NCBI GenBank assembly: GCA_038030265.1
Contig: CM075941.1
Span: 11,656,001 to 11,720,000, forward strand
DNA length: 64,000 bases
DNA from: Corythucha ciliata
Taxonomy: Eukaryota; Arthropoda; Insecta; Hemiptera; Tingidae
Direction of reading: 5' to 3'
Both the position numbers and the translations under genes were made by a program. The number at the start of each line of letters is the position of its first letter. The first letter of the stretch is position 1. Of this stretch, positions 1 to 12,041 are shown one piece after another. Below the pieces are notes generated by a model. It did not search any database. It was given only the letters and a program-made list of their open reading frames with translations, and was not told the DNA's origin.

Positions 1-2289
1 AATATTATACTATTATCTTTGATATTTTATTGGAAATGTCGTCCTTACTATCCCAATTACCGCCAGAGGTATCATCCACTATATTTTACTGGGCTATCAA
101 AGACATTTTCAGGTAGAAGGAAATGCTCTCAAAATAGTGAGGCGTTGGGGAGGTTGTACACTAATTTGCAATGAAAATGAGAATGCATTTATTCTAATCC
201 TAATGTCTGCCAAGGGCTTAAATCAAGAACCCCCTTCCGATAAGTAAATTGAATTGCGAACTCACTTGCACCCCTTCCCTTTCTAGCAATGTTCACCATC
301 ACTGTGAGTAATGCATGGGAGAGTTCATTTGTGAAAACTTTCCAGTTTTCCTATTCTGTTGGCACGGCGGGGAGGGGACAGGGAAGTTCTTCTATTCTAC
401 TTTACTGAATTTGGATCGGGCTAGAAGTTCTCAAGCTCTGTCGACTCCACTCTCACCAAGATAGAATGAAAACTTCGTTGGGTTAACTATAGATGAGCGA
501 ATATTTTTACATAATGGCGAACTTTTATTAGGAACTACGATCGAGAAAACATCGAGTACCCTAATTTCTCGAGGTTCAAACAGGGCGTTTCAAGGGCTTT
601 TCAGTAATGTGCGACGTTCGTTCTCAACACCCATAAACGCATCATTACTATAATTCCGCTCGAAAAATAAGAGAACGCAATTTTCGCCTTTCTACTCTGA
701 TCACTGTAGAGGTTTCCATGAAAAGCTCCCGTGTTTAAATAATAATGCTGACGCTGTTAGGTCGTTTCCATGAAAATATTCATAAAAAAAAACTTGAATC
801 ACTTTAATCGCTTTTTTCTCGGCCTCGTCCTACTAATTTTACCCTTTGTGCATCAACTATGATGAAATTCAAAGGGAGAACAAAAGTATCGTCGCGCAAT
901 TATGGCTAAACTCTATAGTGCCTGTTTGTCGCTTTAATCTGAGAGGATGAAAATTATCGGAACGTTGGTATCGTAAAAAGGCAGAGCCTGGAAAATATTT
1001 TTCCAACGGATTGCAGCCACCCTCTTATTCTCAGATTTTTTTCTCTTTGTGTAAGAAATTAGGACGTAAAAAGGGCAAATTAGAAGATGTTTTTTCCTAA
1101 ATTAAAAGAACGCAATTAACTCAACTTGAATGTCTTTCCAGATTACCAGCATAAATTAAAAAATAAGGTACACATGCCTAAAAATGTTACTTCCTCCCCA
1201 TTCCGACTTAGTATACGAGAAGCGGGTAATCCGTGATCCATAAATTCACCGCCGGGAGTCTTTTCCACATAAATTACTTAGTGAAGCTCACTACGCTTTT
1301 CATCCATGGGGAAAGTGCCTCTCGCCTATGCTTGGGAATCTAATTAAGAGATAAAAGATACGACGTAAAATTTTCTGGAAAAAAACAAAAAAACTTACAT
1401 CCCTCCTTTCCTGGAACATGGATAAAGGGAGATCGACTGATACAACTGTTCATAGTTTCTAGCGTAATTTTTTAATTAAATAAAACGATCGGGCTCGGAA
1501 GCTGTTCTCCCCTGAGAGCAATATTAAATAAAACCCGGAAGAAATCGCTTTCAGGCGTACACTGCACGGGATGACGCGCTTCGTCATTCCATTAGAAATC
1601 ATTTGACGGAGCTTTTATCCTATATGAGATTTTCTCTGAACTTGATAGGCAGTTTATTCAAGATAGATTGATCGCTGCTGATCGCGTGAACTTTCATCCA
1701 ATGATATTTCAAGAAATACGAGGTTTTATTCCTCCCACTTCATGTCAGCACGGAGGAGCCTGTTTCCTGTTGTCAGTACACACCAAAGAATTCGGCAGGA
1801 AATTATGCTTTTGGATCATTTTGTTTTTTTTTTATCTTTCTAGCTGCAAAAAGCAAAGTCCTTGATTTTGGCAGGATGACTGTTTCACGACCGAGCATAC
1901 AATGCAACTTGAACGGTAGTTATGGTTGAGGAAGGGGGGGGGGTCGTGGTTCCTTCAATTGGATACAATTGAAATTTTTAATTTTCAAAGACAATGAACA
2001 AGGTCCTTCCTTTTCAACAAGGCGGAGAAGGAAGGTGCTGTAGAAAGTTTTCTCGCTATTATAAAACACTCAACTTGTATACTTAAGAGAAGTTTTAACT
2101 TCGAAATCCTGCACTTGCTCTGAAAATTAAAGAAAGCCTGAGGGCGAGGGGATGGGGGAACAGTGTAAAAGCAGTTTCTCGCCATCTTTTTGTGCATTGA
2201 CTATTTACGCTACGTGCACACGAACTTAAAATGCTTCCGTATTATGTACAACCTAGCCACTTCCATTCTTATTCAAAAAATAAACAAAA
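1..2289. other. No recognisable gene
   Basis: Unique-looking AT-rich sequence. Open frames are short (under 75 codons), have no recognisable domains and overlap on both strands. I see no repeat array, terminal repeats or tRNA. Short poly-G and poly-T tracts lie near 1,820-1,945. It may be intron or intergenic DNA. Confidence 0.5.
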
Positions 2290-2880
2290 GGAATTGGGTC
2301 TTGAAAAGACCCTAACAGCAAACACGCGAACTTTACGTTAATTAAGCCGCCCCTAAGTTAGTTTTGGAAGGGAGGGTGTGAACGTATCACAACCTTGTAC
2401 AATTTAGTGCACTCACTATCTCTGTCTCTATTGGCTAGCATTACAGTCTCAATCTCAAATGAGCCAACATCGAGAAATTTCGCTTTTGAAGGAGCCAAAC
2501 CCACGAAATTATTTTCCGTAAAAGATAGCTCTGCTAAACATAGGGTAATGGAGTTTGAAAGAGCAAAATTAGCAAAATGGGGTCTTAAAAGAGCCACACC
2601 TACGAAACTGTCATCTTAAAAGAGCCAAACTTAAGAAATTTGCTTCTTAAAATAGGTATCTAAATCCACGAAATTGCCAAAAACCCCTAATTTTACTTCT
2701 AGAAAGAACCACATCTGTGAAATTGCCAATATCCACAAACTTTACTTCTAGGAAGAGTCAAGTCAGCCAAATTTGACTCTTGAAAGAGCCAAACCCACGA
2801 GATTGGGTCTCGAAAAGACTCAAACACGCGAACTTTACGTCTAGAATTAGCCAAATCCATGAAACTAGGTCCAGAGAGCC
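2290..2880 (+). repeat. Degenerate tandem repeat, family A (GAGCCAAACCCACGAAATT type)
   Basis: The phrase AAAGAGCCAAACCCACGAAA, followed by TTG and TCTT-like words, recurs about a dozen times with heavy substitution and variable spacing (about 30-45 bp). Clear instances are near 2,490, 2,590, 2,620, 2,790 and 2,840. Open frames here on both strands are by-products of the repeat and not genes. It is the first of several sloppy short-unit arrays in this window. Confidence 0.7.
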
Positions 2881-5173
2881 ATCAAAAACTCTGCAATAGA
2901 AAAAACGCTGGTGGCCTTATGTTTGGTCAGCAGCGTTGCCAACAGAAATTTTGCTTTTCCCGTAAAGTCAAGCTTAAAATTCCATCCAAAACTATTTGGA
3001 ATACATATTTCATTTTTTATGGTCTCATATGAAACCTTATAGTTTTGAGGCAAGGCCAGCAGAGCCTGAATTTCAATTTTGACTTTCCTCGAATTTTAAA
3101 TTTGGCCTCCAAATAGTTCCTTCCTTTGCGTGTTGCGATGATCGCTTCCCTTTTGGATCCGGACACGTAACGTAGGATCTTTTACAAACAGATGGATACG
3201 AAATACGAATGACTGGAAAAAACAACACCCAAAAATCCTGAAAAATGTCCTTCCCACTGACAATACAACAATGCTCCAATCTAAACGAAAACTTCAACTT
3301 CGATCATTCGTCTTCTCGCCCCAGAAGGAGTCGAATGAATATCCGGAATACCTATCGAAGACAAATTAGGCCGCTAACTTGATTTATAGTGAAGGGAGAG
3401 TTTTACGCATGTAAACTCACCGAATGGGGTAAGAACAGGACAACAACAACAACATTGTTTCAAAACAATGTTGACAAAATTGATGAGCAGTGTAAACGTA
3501 TATCACCGTTTTTTCAAAGAAAAAAGTGAAAGCACTATACCACAAACTGTGATTCTGATCATGTCACAAAGAAAGAACAAACAAAAAAGGAAGGGAGATA
3601 CCTTTTTTTCGTACAAGGGACCGGTTGAACAAAGATTTGGGAAAACTTGTTTAAAGTGGAGAATTTCCCGCTGGCTCGTCTCAAATTTCAACGAGATGAA
3701 GCCTCAACCAAAGGAATGGTTGCATTTTTTTTTTAAAGCCGAGAAAGAATCTTCTATCTCGTAACACAGTAACCGCGATATTTCCAAGGACTGTTTCCCT
3801 TCGCCCTCCAGCATAAGTGTTAGTTCCAAGTGGATAAAAGATTGATGCACTGCCTACGAGACTGGAAGAATCTTTCGATGATGGGTGAAGAGGGGGAAGA
3901 AATGGCTCGTAAAAGGCCTTTATCGCTACCGTTACGACCCTATGGTTAAAAGGCTCATCATTCACTTTCATCCATTTTAATTGCTCCCTTTACCACATTG
4001 CATAGGTTTGCATTGATGAGAATTATTCCGTTTTATTTCCAGTTTAAAAACTTGAGCACTCCACTCACGTAGGCGCGGTGTTAACTTTCGCCATTTCCGT
4101 TCATGTCTTCCGCAGTCTTAGGAACTAAATTCTCGCAGATTTTAAACCTTTCTCTCAAGAAACAGCTTGATTTATGTTTTTGAAACATTTTAAGTATGTA
4201 CTTAGGAGGGAGGCCGAGAGAGACACGCAAGATTTTGATTACATTTGCGATGTTTAGTTTCTTTTATAACCATCTGAGTGAATTTCTTGGTTCCCAGATG
4301 AATCAATCAGTCACAATCACTTCAAATTAGCTTTAAGAACAATATTACGTATATGTATTTACATCAAACGTTTTGAAAATGTCATCCCCACGAAGTTACT
4401 TCTGGTAAAGTCACTCATTCCGTCTCGCGTAATTTTTTCATTGCAATTTCTACCGGCGCCGGCGTGTAAATAAAGCTTCGGTGCCTCTTAACAGACGTAA
4501 AATTAATTCAATTGTTAAGTTCATGGACATGAATAAAAAAAAAACACAACAGAGTGTCTTTATCAAAATAACCATGAACCTTTGCGATTTGATTTACACT
4601 CACCCGCGTTTGTATTTGTCAAATACTTTATCATTTATTGTTTATCAACTTCCTTTGCACAGTTTTATATATTCGATCATTTTTCTATTTGAGTGCTAGA
4701 ATTCTTCTCTTTGTCTTATCTTCCCGAGGTAATTCAAAGCGAAAGTAGTGTCGTCCGGCGCTGAATTACGAGAAGCGTGGATAAACAAAGCATGGTATCT
4801 TGATTCGTGGTGGTATATGTAGTATATGTAGTATACGGTGGTGACTGATAGTGATAATAAGTAATTCGTCTCGAATGAAAATATTTACTTAGCGTGAGCA
4901 TGAGACCGTATACTGATGGATGGGGAGAAGTTACGAAGTATATGGTTTACGGTTCCTGCGCCTCTTCCTTTCGTTGGCTAACGCTACTTCTGATAACTTT
5001 TGCCATGGCTCAGGTTATTTTTCTATTGAATGTGAAAATTATACTATATACCCTTTTCTCGGCTCTAGAATCCATTTACAATTGCGGATGTTAGTAGTTG
5101 ATGAAAATTCAATATTGATATTGTTAGTAAGATTGCTTAAACTACGAGGGTTAATAGGTAATGCTTCTAATAG
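2881..5173. other. No recognisable gene
   Basis: No domain, repeat array or terminal repeat recognised. The longest open frames (98 and 96 codons near 3,470-3,970, on opposite strands and partly overlapping) have low-complexity composition and no known motif, so I do not call them. Small inverted repeats such as ACATTGTTT/AAACAATGT near 3,450 look trivial. Confidence 0.45.
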
Positions 5174-5321
5174 GTCTGTCTTCTCTAGTTGAGGTTCATC
5201 AAAAACGGACCGGTTTCGGCTGTTCGCCATCTTCAGCATTTGGTTTCCCAGCTGAATGCCGAAGATGGCGAGCAACCGAAACCGGTCCGTTTTTGACGTA
5301 CCTCAACGAGGGAAGACAGAC
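5174..5321. mobile_element. Hairpin MITE 1 (148 bp, GTCTGTC ends)
   Basis: A near-perfect inverted repeat runs the full length: GTCTGTCTTC at the left end mirrors GAAGACAGAC at the right, and AAAAACGGACCGGTTTCGG mirrors CCGAAACCGGTCCGTTTTT. The loop is only about 15 bp (TTTGGTTTCCCAGCT region). No transposase is encoded. I see no clear target duplication. The minus strand of the left arm contains CTGAAGATGG...CCGAAAC, a hammerhead-like pattern discussed under findings. Confidence 0.8.
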
Positions 5322-5409
5322 AATGTAGGCTCCTACGGTCTCACAGCTTTATGCAAGCATTAAAATTCAATATAATTGTTCAAAAAATTGCACTCAAATT
5401 TGTCGCAAA

Positions 5410-5610
5410 ATATTGAGCATTGCAGGTGTGAGGTCCCTTTTAGGGCCGTATGCCAAGTCGTTCCTCGAAATTTCCTCGACTCCAATCTTCCTCACAAACT
5501 GTAGAATCACATGTTATTTTATAATTTTTACAGTTTGTGAGGGAGCTTTGAGGCTGAGGAAAATTCGAGGAACGACTCGGCATACGGGCTTATAGTCACT
5601 GCTCAAATAC
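5410..5610. mobile_element. Hairpin MITE 2 (about 200 bp)
   Basis: Long imperfect inverted repeat. The left arm contains CCGTATGCCAAGTCGTTCC and TTCCTCACAAACTGTA; the right arm mirrors them as TACAGTTTGTGAGG and GGAACGACTCGGCATACGG. Pairing continues outward to TATTGAGCA / TGCTCAAATA. The loop is AT-rich. The right arm recurs alone at 27,540-27,602, showing a dispersed family. No coding capacity. Confidence 0.8.
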
Positions 5611-7026
5611 CGCAGAACATCTGGTTCTGGTGTGCGTACCGTCGACGGTAAAATTCTTGGCCACCATGAAAGCGTCGTCAAGTACGCCATTATTGCCAAA
5701 AATGACAATATTTTGCGTTCCCACCTGGTTTTAGTCGATTCTCTCGACGCCAGAGCGACCAATCGAGGTCCACAGGTCGAGGTGTTTTCACTTTTCTCGG
5801 TCTCGAGGCCCGTTGTGCCCGTCGGAAATATAACAAGAGTGGCCAGCCCCACCAGTCCAGGTAACTGACCTGATTAATACTTATTTTATCGTTATAAAAT
5901 TATAGGAACAAATAGCCGAATTTTTAAAAGTACATGTCGAAAGTATACAAATCCGGTCTTGCCGGATCGTTGAAATAAACTTGAATCGTTGTAATGGGTG
6001 AGGGGAGGGGTCAGTGAGTATGCCCCGGCCTATTTGTGCGTATACGTGAGTCCAGAATTCACTCTAAACCTCCTACATCGTGCCAACAGCCAGTACATGT
6101 GTAACAGGGCAGAAAATTGACTTGAATAATATTGTTAATTGATTTATTTTATTCCAGTGTAAATAGGACGTAGTTTAAGAACAACTTTGAACTTTGGGTT
6201 GAAGAACTGTAGATTTTGTGAAAATAATGCAGTCCCCTATAGATAATAAGGACAAAGCGTATGGGAATCGAGAATGAATCACTGTATTATGTGTAAAGTC
6301 CTACTCCATAGAACTTTAAAAGACAGCACGGCGAACCCTATTTCATCGCCGTTGTCACAATTCTTTCTGTTTTCGTTATACTTGGACTTTTCCTCAATTC
6401 TTTCAGTGGAATGTAAATCTTCCTTCCCCCCTCTGTTCCCTCAGATGCCAGACCCAAAATAATAATAAAATTAATAACAATAATAATGATAATAACAACC
6501 AAAACATTTAAATCTATTGACATGATGGAATAGTTCAAAAGATCGGGTGGAATTCAGTCAAGCGTCCGATAGCCGAGACTTCAGGCTCAGAGCATATGGC
6601 AGATCTTCGAATAGGTTCGCAACGATATCACATTGACTGAACAATCATTATTAAGCCAAGCGATTTTGTCTCATGAAACAAAACTGTCAGCTCGCATCGT
6701 GGTTCTTGATTTTTGCAGCCTTGAATGCACGTCTGTGGTCGCGCCTCGCTACTCTGAAAGTGACTCTTCCTACGCAATGGCCTAGCAGCATTTATCAATA
6801 GAGAGACAATCATTTATACGAAGATCGCGTCTCACAATTGCTAGCTATTGAAGAAGAAAAAAAAAAGAGAGAAAAAAATAATAAAAATTAAAAGTTATGA
6901 AATATGCTATTTTGGTACCTGAATAGATATATATATGGTTCACTTAAGCTTTGCAAGTTTGCTCAAGTTCTTGGCTTCAATATTACTTTTGCGATGTTTG
7001 TTTGCAAAAGTACAAATGAAGTGCAT
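5611..7026. other. No recognisable gene; AT microsatellite
   Basis: No domain found. An AT-rich simple stretch of AATAATAATAA type lies at about 6,457-6,500. A short inverted repeat (ATCCGG/CCGGAT) occurs near 5,950. Open frames are short and unsupported. Confidence 0.45.
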
Positions 7027-7426
7027 TCATGTACTTAAGTAGAACATCACTATTTGTTTGGTTACATACATACGATGGTCTTTCGCATTACACCCTACTA
7101 GAGGCAACGGATTCGTAGAATCCTGCAAGGCCCAGATTACTTTTAAAAATGTTTCGGCGCACAAGGGGTTCTCTGCTTTGATTGCAGTAATGTGGTCCTC
7201 GAGATGCTGAAGTAGACGCACAACTTCTAAATTGGGTTTTATAAGCACCCGTGCAAATCCCTATGCTTAAAATACTCGCGAACTTCATGACCATCGTCAT
7301 TTACGAAACATCGCTTACAGTCGTCGCAATTGGTATAGGATGAAGCTCGTTTGGTTGCGTAACCCGCGAAATATTCTGCGGCGTCAGTGTAATTTATGAA
7401 ATGAGCGTCGCCGGCTTCGAAGTCAC
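7027..7426 (-). CDS. Putative last exon of P-type transposase, with frameshift
   Basis: It starts after a TACCTCAG acceptor. The segment YFAGYATKRASS followed by CDDC matches the YIAGYV.K...C..C block. A one-base frame change near 7,250 is needed to reach LIKPNLEVVRLLQHLE, equivalent to the family's PS..VV.L....E helix, and a C-terminal C-x4-H region before the stop at 7,027. The frameshift means this copy cannot make the full protein unless it is a sequencing error. Confidence 0.55.
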
Positions 7427-7562
7427 CTGAGGTAATAATCAAGGTAATTAATAATAACGAAATTAAATAACGACGGCTAATGGCCTTAGGAGCCCATGCC
7501 GAGAAAAAATAAAGAAATAAAGAATAATAGAATTCAATGCCAATGAACTGAATGAATCTCAC

Positions 7563-7800
7563 TCGCACTGTCCAAAATGCGGTCCAATATGAAATCCACA
7601 TGGGATTTCCGGTCCGTTACATTGGACGTATCGTCTTCTCGCGATATCAGTGACTGGAAAGCCTCTTCCACATTAACATTACTGCCTTTCGGTGGCCTTA
7701 TCAGGGAATAGACGCTCAATAGTCGAAAAATGTGCATGAAAACCGTGGGGCTAGGGCGGTTGTTACAACCACCACTTGCTCTCACCATGCCGAAAAACCC
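7563..7800 (-). CDS. Putative exon, FFGMVRASGGCNN segment of P-type transposase
   Basis: It starts after a CATGCCTCAG acceptor and ends at a GTGAGA donor. FFGMVRASGGCNNRPSP matches the conserved FFG.IR..GG.N..P block of P/THAP9 transposases, which normally lies downstream of the catalytic domain's insertion. The following residues are acidic and Ser-rich linker. Splicing across 7,427-7,562 keeps the frame into the next exon. Confidence 0.65.
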
Positions 7801-7802
7801 CT

Positions 7803-8285
7803 GAGGCATGAAATGTTTCTGTTATAGATATTCTCTATCGAGAATAGATAGTACACACTTCTAAGCGATCTTGACTCAATCTTGATGTCATAAGAAAAGT
7901 ATTTCCCTGTTTTCTGAGCTATTCAAAAATCGATAGTGCTGAGTTCAGCGTCACGACGAGACCAACTAAGGTGCTTTCCACTCGACAAGGTATTTTAAAA
8001 ATCCTTTGACAGTCTAGAAAATTACATTACATTAGTTATAGTTATAGAACCGCTTGATATGATTAACAATCGAAAATTCATCATAAAAAAGGAGATTGTT
8101 TAAGTTTTGAAATGGCTATGAACCAAGTAGGTACCAACTTATTACTGGTGAAAAATGGATTTTCTTTTCACCGTGTGCCCTGACTTTTACAGGGCGGCCC
8201 AGTAAGAGTTGCGCAAAATTTTGGGTGATAGTACACCAAAAAGGGTAGACTATTTCGATAAGCATGCAACAATGCCATCAGGGGT
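7803..8285. other. Non-coding gap inside the P-like gene
   Basis: No recognisable transposase segment on the minus strand. After the acceptor at 8,286 only a dozen codons are open before a stop. The family normally has coding sequence between the PHL block and the FFG block, so part of it is probably lost, or this is a larger intron. Confidence 0.4.
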
Positions 8286-8350
8286 CTGTATGGAAAAATT
8301 TAAAATATTACTCATATACGTATGTATCATCACAACTGGTTCCGTCTTAC

Positions 8351-8496
8351 CTGAAATGTTTTCATTCTGAGTACCCAATTTATAATATTTTTGACCAAGT
8401 GTGGAAAATCGTTTATGAAGTGGAGCCTTCTGTTTTCTTCCATGAAATGTGGGACGGAACCGTTGCTGTCATCAATGCCAAGAATTTTCCACACGC
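8351..8496 (-). CDS. Putative exon, WKILGID...FPHLVKN segment of P-type transposase
   Basis: It is bounded by a GGAATAG acceptor and a CAG|GTAAGA donor, so the flanking introns are 59 and 65 bp. The phase is compatible with the upstream exon (the codon for the Gly after NR is split across the junction). The text VPHF...RRLHFINDFPHLVKN matches the conserved SIPH...LYFISDVPHLLK region of THAP9-like proteins. It has no internal stop, which favours a real exon. Confidence 0.7.
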
Positions 8497-8555
8497 CTAT
8501 TCCATGGTGAAAGCAGTGAGTGATTCGGCATTATGTGACTTCAGTAATTACGTAC

Positions 8556-8874
8556 CTCTGTTACACGATGCGCCATCAGTGACGACTCCGTCCACGAAAA
8601 ACCCAGCGTTCTCAGTTAGTGTTATCGCTTCGATAATTAATTTATTCAGAACTTGAGAAGTAAGGAGCAGCGTTCCTGCTAAGAAAGGCTCCTAACGCCT
8701 GTATCCATTTTCCGTGAAACCGTTGAAAAATAAAAACCAGAGCGTGATCTCCCTTCAAATCTATTTGTTCTGGCGGCGTATACTGGCCGAGATCAGTGAA
8801 ACCAATAATTTTAAAATGATTCTTGTCAAATTTGAGGTCTTTGCTGAGACACATTTCGTCCAGTAGCAGCGTTC
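8556..8874 (-). CDS. Putative exon with first two catalytic Asp of P-type transposase
   Basis: After a CATAG acceptor the frame reads TLLLDEM, GFTDLG, GDHALVF, WIQALGAF, typical of the RNase-H fold of P/THAP9 transposases. A one-step frame change near 8,630 is needed to continue into IIEAITLTENAG and GVVTDGAS, and the exon ends at a GTACGT donor (8,555). The Asp in LLLDEM and the Asp in VTDGAS are the likely catalytic residues by family comparison. Confidence 0.65.
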
Positions 8875-9295
8875 CTATGAGAGTACGTTCAAAGGTTATT
8901 TCAACAAACGAGAAAATCACTACAGTAACAATCACAACTAGTCCCTACCGTGTCTCTCTAATGGAGTCATGAGGGCTGCTTTTTTCTGCATGACCTCGAA
9001 AAGACTTGATTGGAAGCCGAATGCCGGTTTCAATTTTTTCAAGTACACATTCAATGTCGTTGGAGCTAGTAACGCCATTATTTGGTTTCGACGCTAGAAA
9101 TAGTACGCTGCGTTGCTGCGGATTTTTAGCAGTAGGCAGTGGTATACTCATGCCGTAGTGTATCTATTTCCTTCCCCTCTGAAAGGGGCGGAACACTGCT
9201 AAAAATATATTTTAAATTGAGGATACTATTAAATACAGCAGAGAATGGCAGCTTAAACCTATAAAAACTGAATAAGTTAATATTGTACAAGTTAC

Positions 9296-9394
9296 CGCTG
9301 GTGGTCGGAAAAATGAAACTTTGTCCACGTCCGGCCTTCTACTCGAAGGGCGGTAACCACTTGTGCAGTGGGGAACAAAACACGTCCTCGGCAT
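9296..9394 (-). CDS. Putative first exon, THAP-like zinc-finger start
   Basis: The ATG at 9,394 opens MPRTCFVPHC..., with the first Cys pair of a THAP C2CH finger, then SFFRPP, matching the family's Phe-x-x-Pro position. The frame runs into GTAACT, a good donor, at 9,295. THAP domains bind DNA; in P-type transposases they recognise subterminal element sites. The distal Trp and C-x2-H of the finger are not seen in the next open segment (9,151-8,945), so that exon is missing, diverged or unrecognised. Confidence 0.55.
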
Positions 9395-11639
9395 TTTACC
9401 CTTTAAAAAATATGATAACTATACGATTGCGTGAATAACTTACCTTACATATTACTTGAAAAATAAAGCTCCGATTTCCAGTACGTCACTCACTGTGCTC
9501 AATAGGGAAGTGGCAATGAAGATTCGTGAACGGGCCGAGCACTGTCTGTTAACGGAGTAAAATTCAAGCACGATATCTTCTTGATAACATATGTTTCTTT
9601 CAACTCTTGGATTTATAGAAATTTTGTATTAAACGGGTTTTAGCCTTGAAGGCGACGAGAGCGCAGCCAATCGGGATCAAAAGTCCCAACCCAAGAACCG
9701 CTTCATTTTTTTTATTATATAGAAACCACGGGAAGTCGAATAACTTGGTTTTCCATATGACTTTGATTGTGCCAAATATTTTATTTTATTTTCAATGATG
9801 ATAATAAATGATGGTAATAAAATCTTATTTACAGCAATCAAAGCGTGATACTCTTCCGGGAAATAATCTTACATATATTTTTAAAGAACGTATACAAAAC
9901 GGAAGGGGAAATTAGAAAATAGAGGAAATTAGGACGGAAAGCATTGAACCTTGCCAGATATGGAGTGAACTTTGTTATAAAGCAACTTCTTCGAGATCGG
10001 ACAGTCAGTGAGTACTGAGTCGTGTACAGAGTAGTACAGAGTCGAGTAGACGTCCGGACCGTCTTCACGGTCGGCAGCCCTCGGGCCTAGCGGGGGGATT
10101 CATGTGAGTACCGAAAGTTTCTGAAGTTTTGTAGCCGAGAGGGAAGAATAATATAAAGCCCATTGTCTCATTGATTTGTAATTATCCATTTTTAATAAGT
10201 TGTGTGATTTAATTAAATTAAAATTAACGCTGTGTGTTAAAGCAAGCAAAAATTTCCTTCCTCTGATTTATCCCTCTCGTTCGCTCTCACAATATCTCGA
10301 AGCAGTCGTTTTGGACTGCATAGTAACCGGCCGCAGGTAAATCCACCGATTTACACATGTATATATGTATTGTACATGTACTTGTGCATTCTCGAAACCT
10401 TTCAACAGTATCTCGCTCATTTTTCCGAGTTGCGGTTTCACCGTTTTAAACGACCTTTATTTTTTTCTCTCTCTCCTTTTATCTAATTATGTTCTTATTT
10501 TTATTTTTACACTTAATTACGTTTTTACTGGGCCTCTGTAATAACGAAGTTAAAAATGTCGTCGGTTGACCAAGTGAAAAGTAAACCGGTCGATGCGAGT
10601 AAAAATTTAATCACACAAAACTCGCAAAATACGTTGTGAGATTCTGCCTCAATAATCCCACGGTTCAACACAGAAAAAAATGACTCGTTGAAAAGAAGAT
10701 AATTATACTTTTTTACTGAAACTTTATTAAAACCACATTTTTCTCACACCACGACTACTAAAAGTTCAAGTTCCGACTAACCCCAAAACTCTGTTCGAAA
10801 CCCCGGGAAACAGCGCTTATCAAAATATAAAAACAGTCGCTCAAAATTTGACTTCCCCTGACATACGTTTCAAAATGTAACTGAAATGTTCGGGTTCCTT
10901 GAATACACTGAACTGAGCAAAATGTGATTTGGAAACTGCACTTTATTTCGAGACCAATCCATCACAATACCCATCTCTAATCTTAATCTTAACTCACTAA
11001 TCCAACCTGCCCGTCCAACCCAACGATATATAAACCTGGATTGCTCACAGTTGACTGGAGGGGGCAGGTCGTCCCCTGTAAACCATCACCCTGTCCCTCT
11101 CCTTGTATAGTTATGGCAACACGGTACTTATTTTGAAACTTCACCCCTCTCATCCACTTGGGAACTTAACTGATGGCTATTCTTTATCAGCAGTGATCAG
11201 CAATCCAGTTCTTTTATATATCATTGGTCCGACCAAGCGTCACAAAACCTCCTCCTCTGTTTCACGCCATTTACATACACATCACTCTCCCCTTCTTAAC
11301 GCAAAAGTAACTAAATCATACAAAGTCTCTCTCCTCCGCTTTGACTCAAACACTATTTAGCGTAATTACCAAGGCCTTGCTTGGCGTACAAAACATTATT
11401 CGTCGAAAGTAGGAAACATAAAAAAAAGTTTGATTAATGCCTAAGAGAGAAACAACGCTGTTTAAAAAACAATAAATAAAACTGAACATAAACAATACAA
11501 ATTATCGACGTTATAATAAACCGAACATCTTTTCTAAACAACTGTGTTCTCTAGAAGTCTGTAGAAGTTGTGAAGCTGTGTGATTGTGAAGGCTGCTGTG
11601 ACTTGCCGTCCCCCCGGACGGTTGGGTTGTTATTTGTGT
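9395..11639. other. No recognisable gene; possible LTR-leader-like stretch
   Basis: Mostly AT-rich with no conserved domain. On the plus strand 9,990-10,340 is GC-richer and resembles the end of an LTR/leader, with a TCTCGTTCGCTCTCACAATA stretch. A short open frame from ATG at 10,556 (27 codons or fewer) follows. No matching second LTR was found, so I do not call an element. Confidence 0.35.
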
Positions 11640-12041
11640 CTTGGATTCAGGTCTTATTTGAGAGAGTACGAGGAACGTAATTAAAAATTAGCGAGGAAGG
11701 ACTAACTCCTGTGGATGAGGAGGAAGTGTTTCGATATTCGAAGAGAAAATGTGCCACCTTTCGTGACAAACGGGAATCAGTTCCACCCATTGTACTGGTA
11801 AGAGCACCATTTAACGTTTTGAGAAGGCTGGCTTTGAGTGGAGTCTGAACTCCACGTTCGGCTAGTCCATTGAAGGGGGGGGGGGGTACGGCGGGTTTTC
11901 AGTCACTTTGTTGCCTTGACTAGAGCAGAATTCAGTGAATTCCCTTGAACCAAAAGGGGGCCCATTGTCTGTCACGATTTCTCCTTGACAGTTGCCACAC
12001 TTCAATCCACTTGGAAAAACTGTTTACTAAGATAAACATTT

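Larger units (their letters stand above)
7027..9394 (-). pseudogene. P-element/THAP9-like transposase gene, intron-containing, damaged
   Basis: Several minus-strand segments in the right order resemble the P-element/THAP9 transposase family. From 5' to 3' they are: a THAP-like start (C-x4-C after Met-Pro-Arg-Thr, 9,394-9,296); an RNase-H-fold segment with LLLDEM, GFTDLG and DHALVF (about 8,874-8,642); GVVTDGAS with the second acidic residue (to 8,556); WKILGID...FINDFPHLVKN (8,496-8,351); FFGMVRASGGCNN (7,800-7,563); and YFAGYATKR with a C-x2-C pair (7,426-7,256). GT...AG junctions fit introns 7,427-7,562, 8,286-8,350 and 8,497-8,555. A frameshift near 8,630, another near 7,250, an in-frame stop after 8,250 and no visible second half of the THAP zinc site suggest a decayed copy. 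The motifs make the family fairly secure; the exon model is inference. No P-type terminal repeats were found. Confidence 0.7.

Noticed and set aside
3431..3475. Hairpin ACATTGTTT/AAACAATGT as a terminator
   Set aside because: A short stem with no gene upstream and no meaning in a eukaryotic context.
7239..7601. 120-codon minus frame as a free-standing gene
   Set aside because: Its first half is intron-like hydrophobic sequence and only the second half matches the P-type transposase. The splice model explains it better.
8264..8656. 130-codon plus-strand frame
   Set aside because: It is the antisense shadow of the P-like exons (8,351-8,496 and 8,556-8,640), which carry recognisable motifs on the minus strand.
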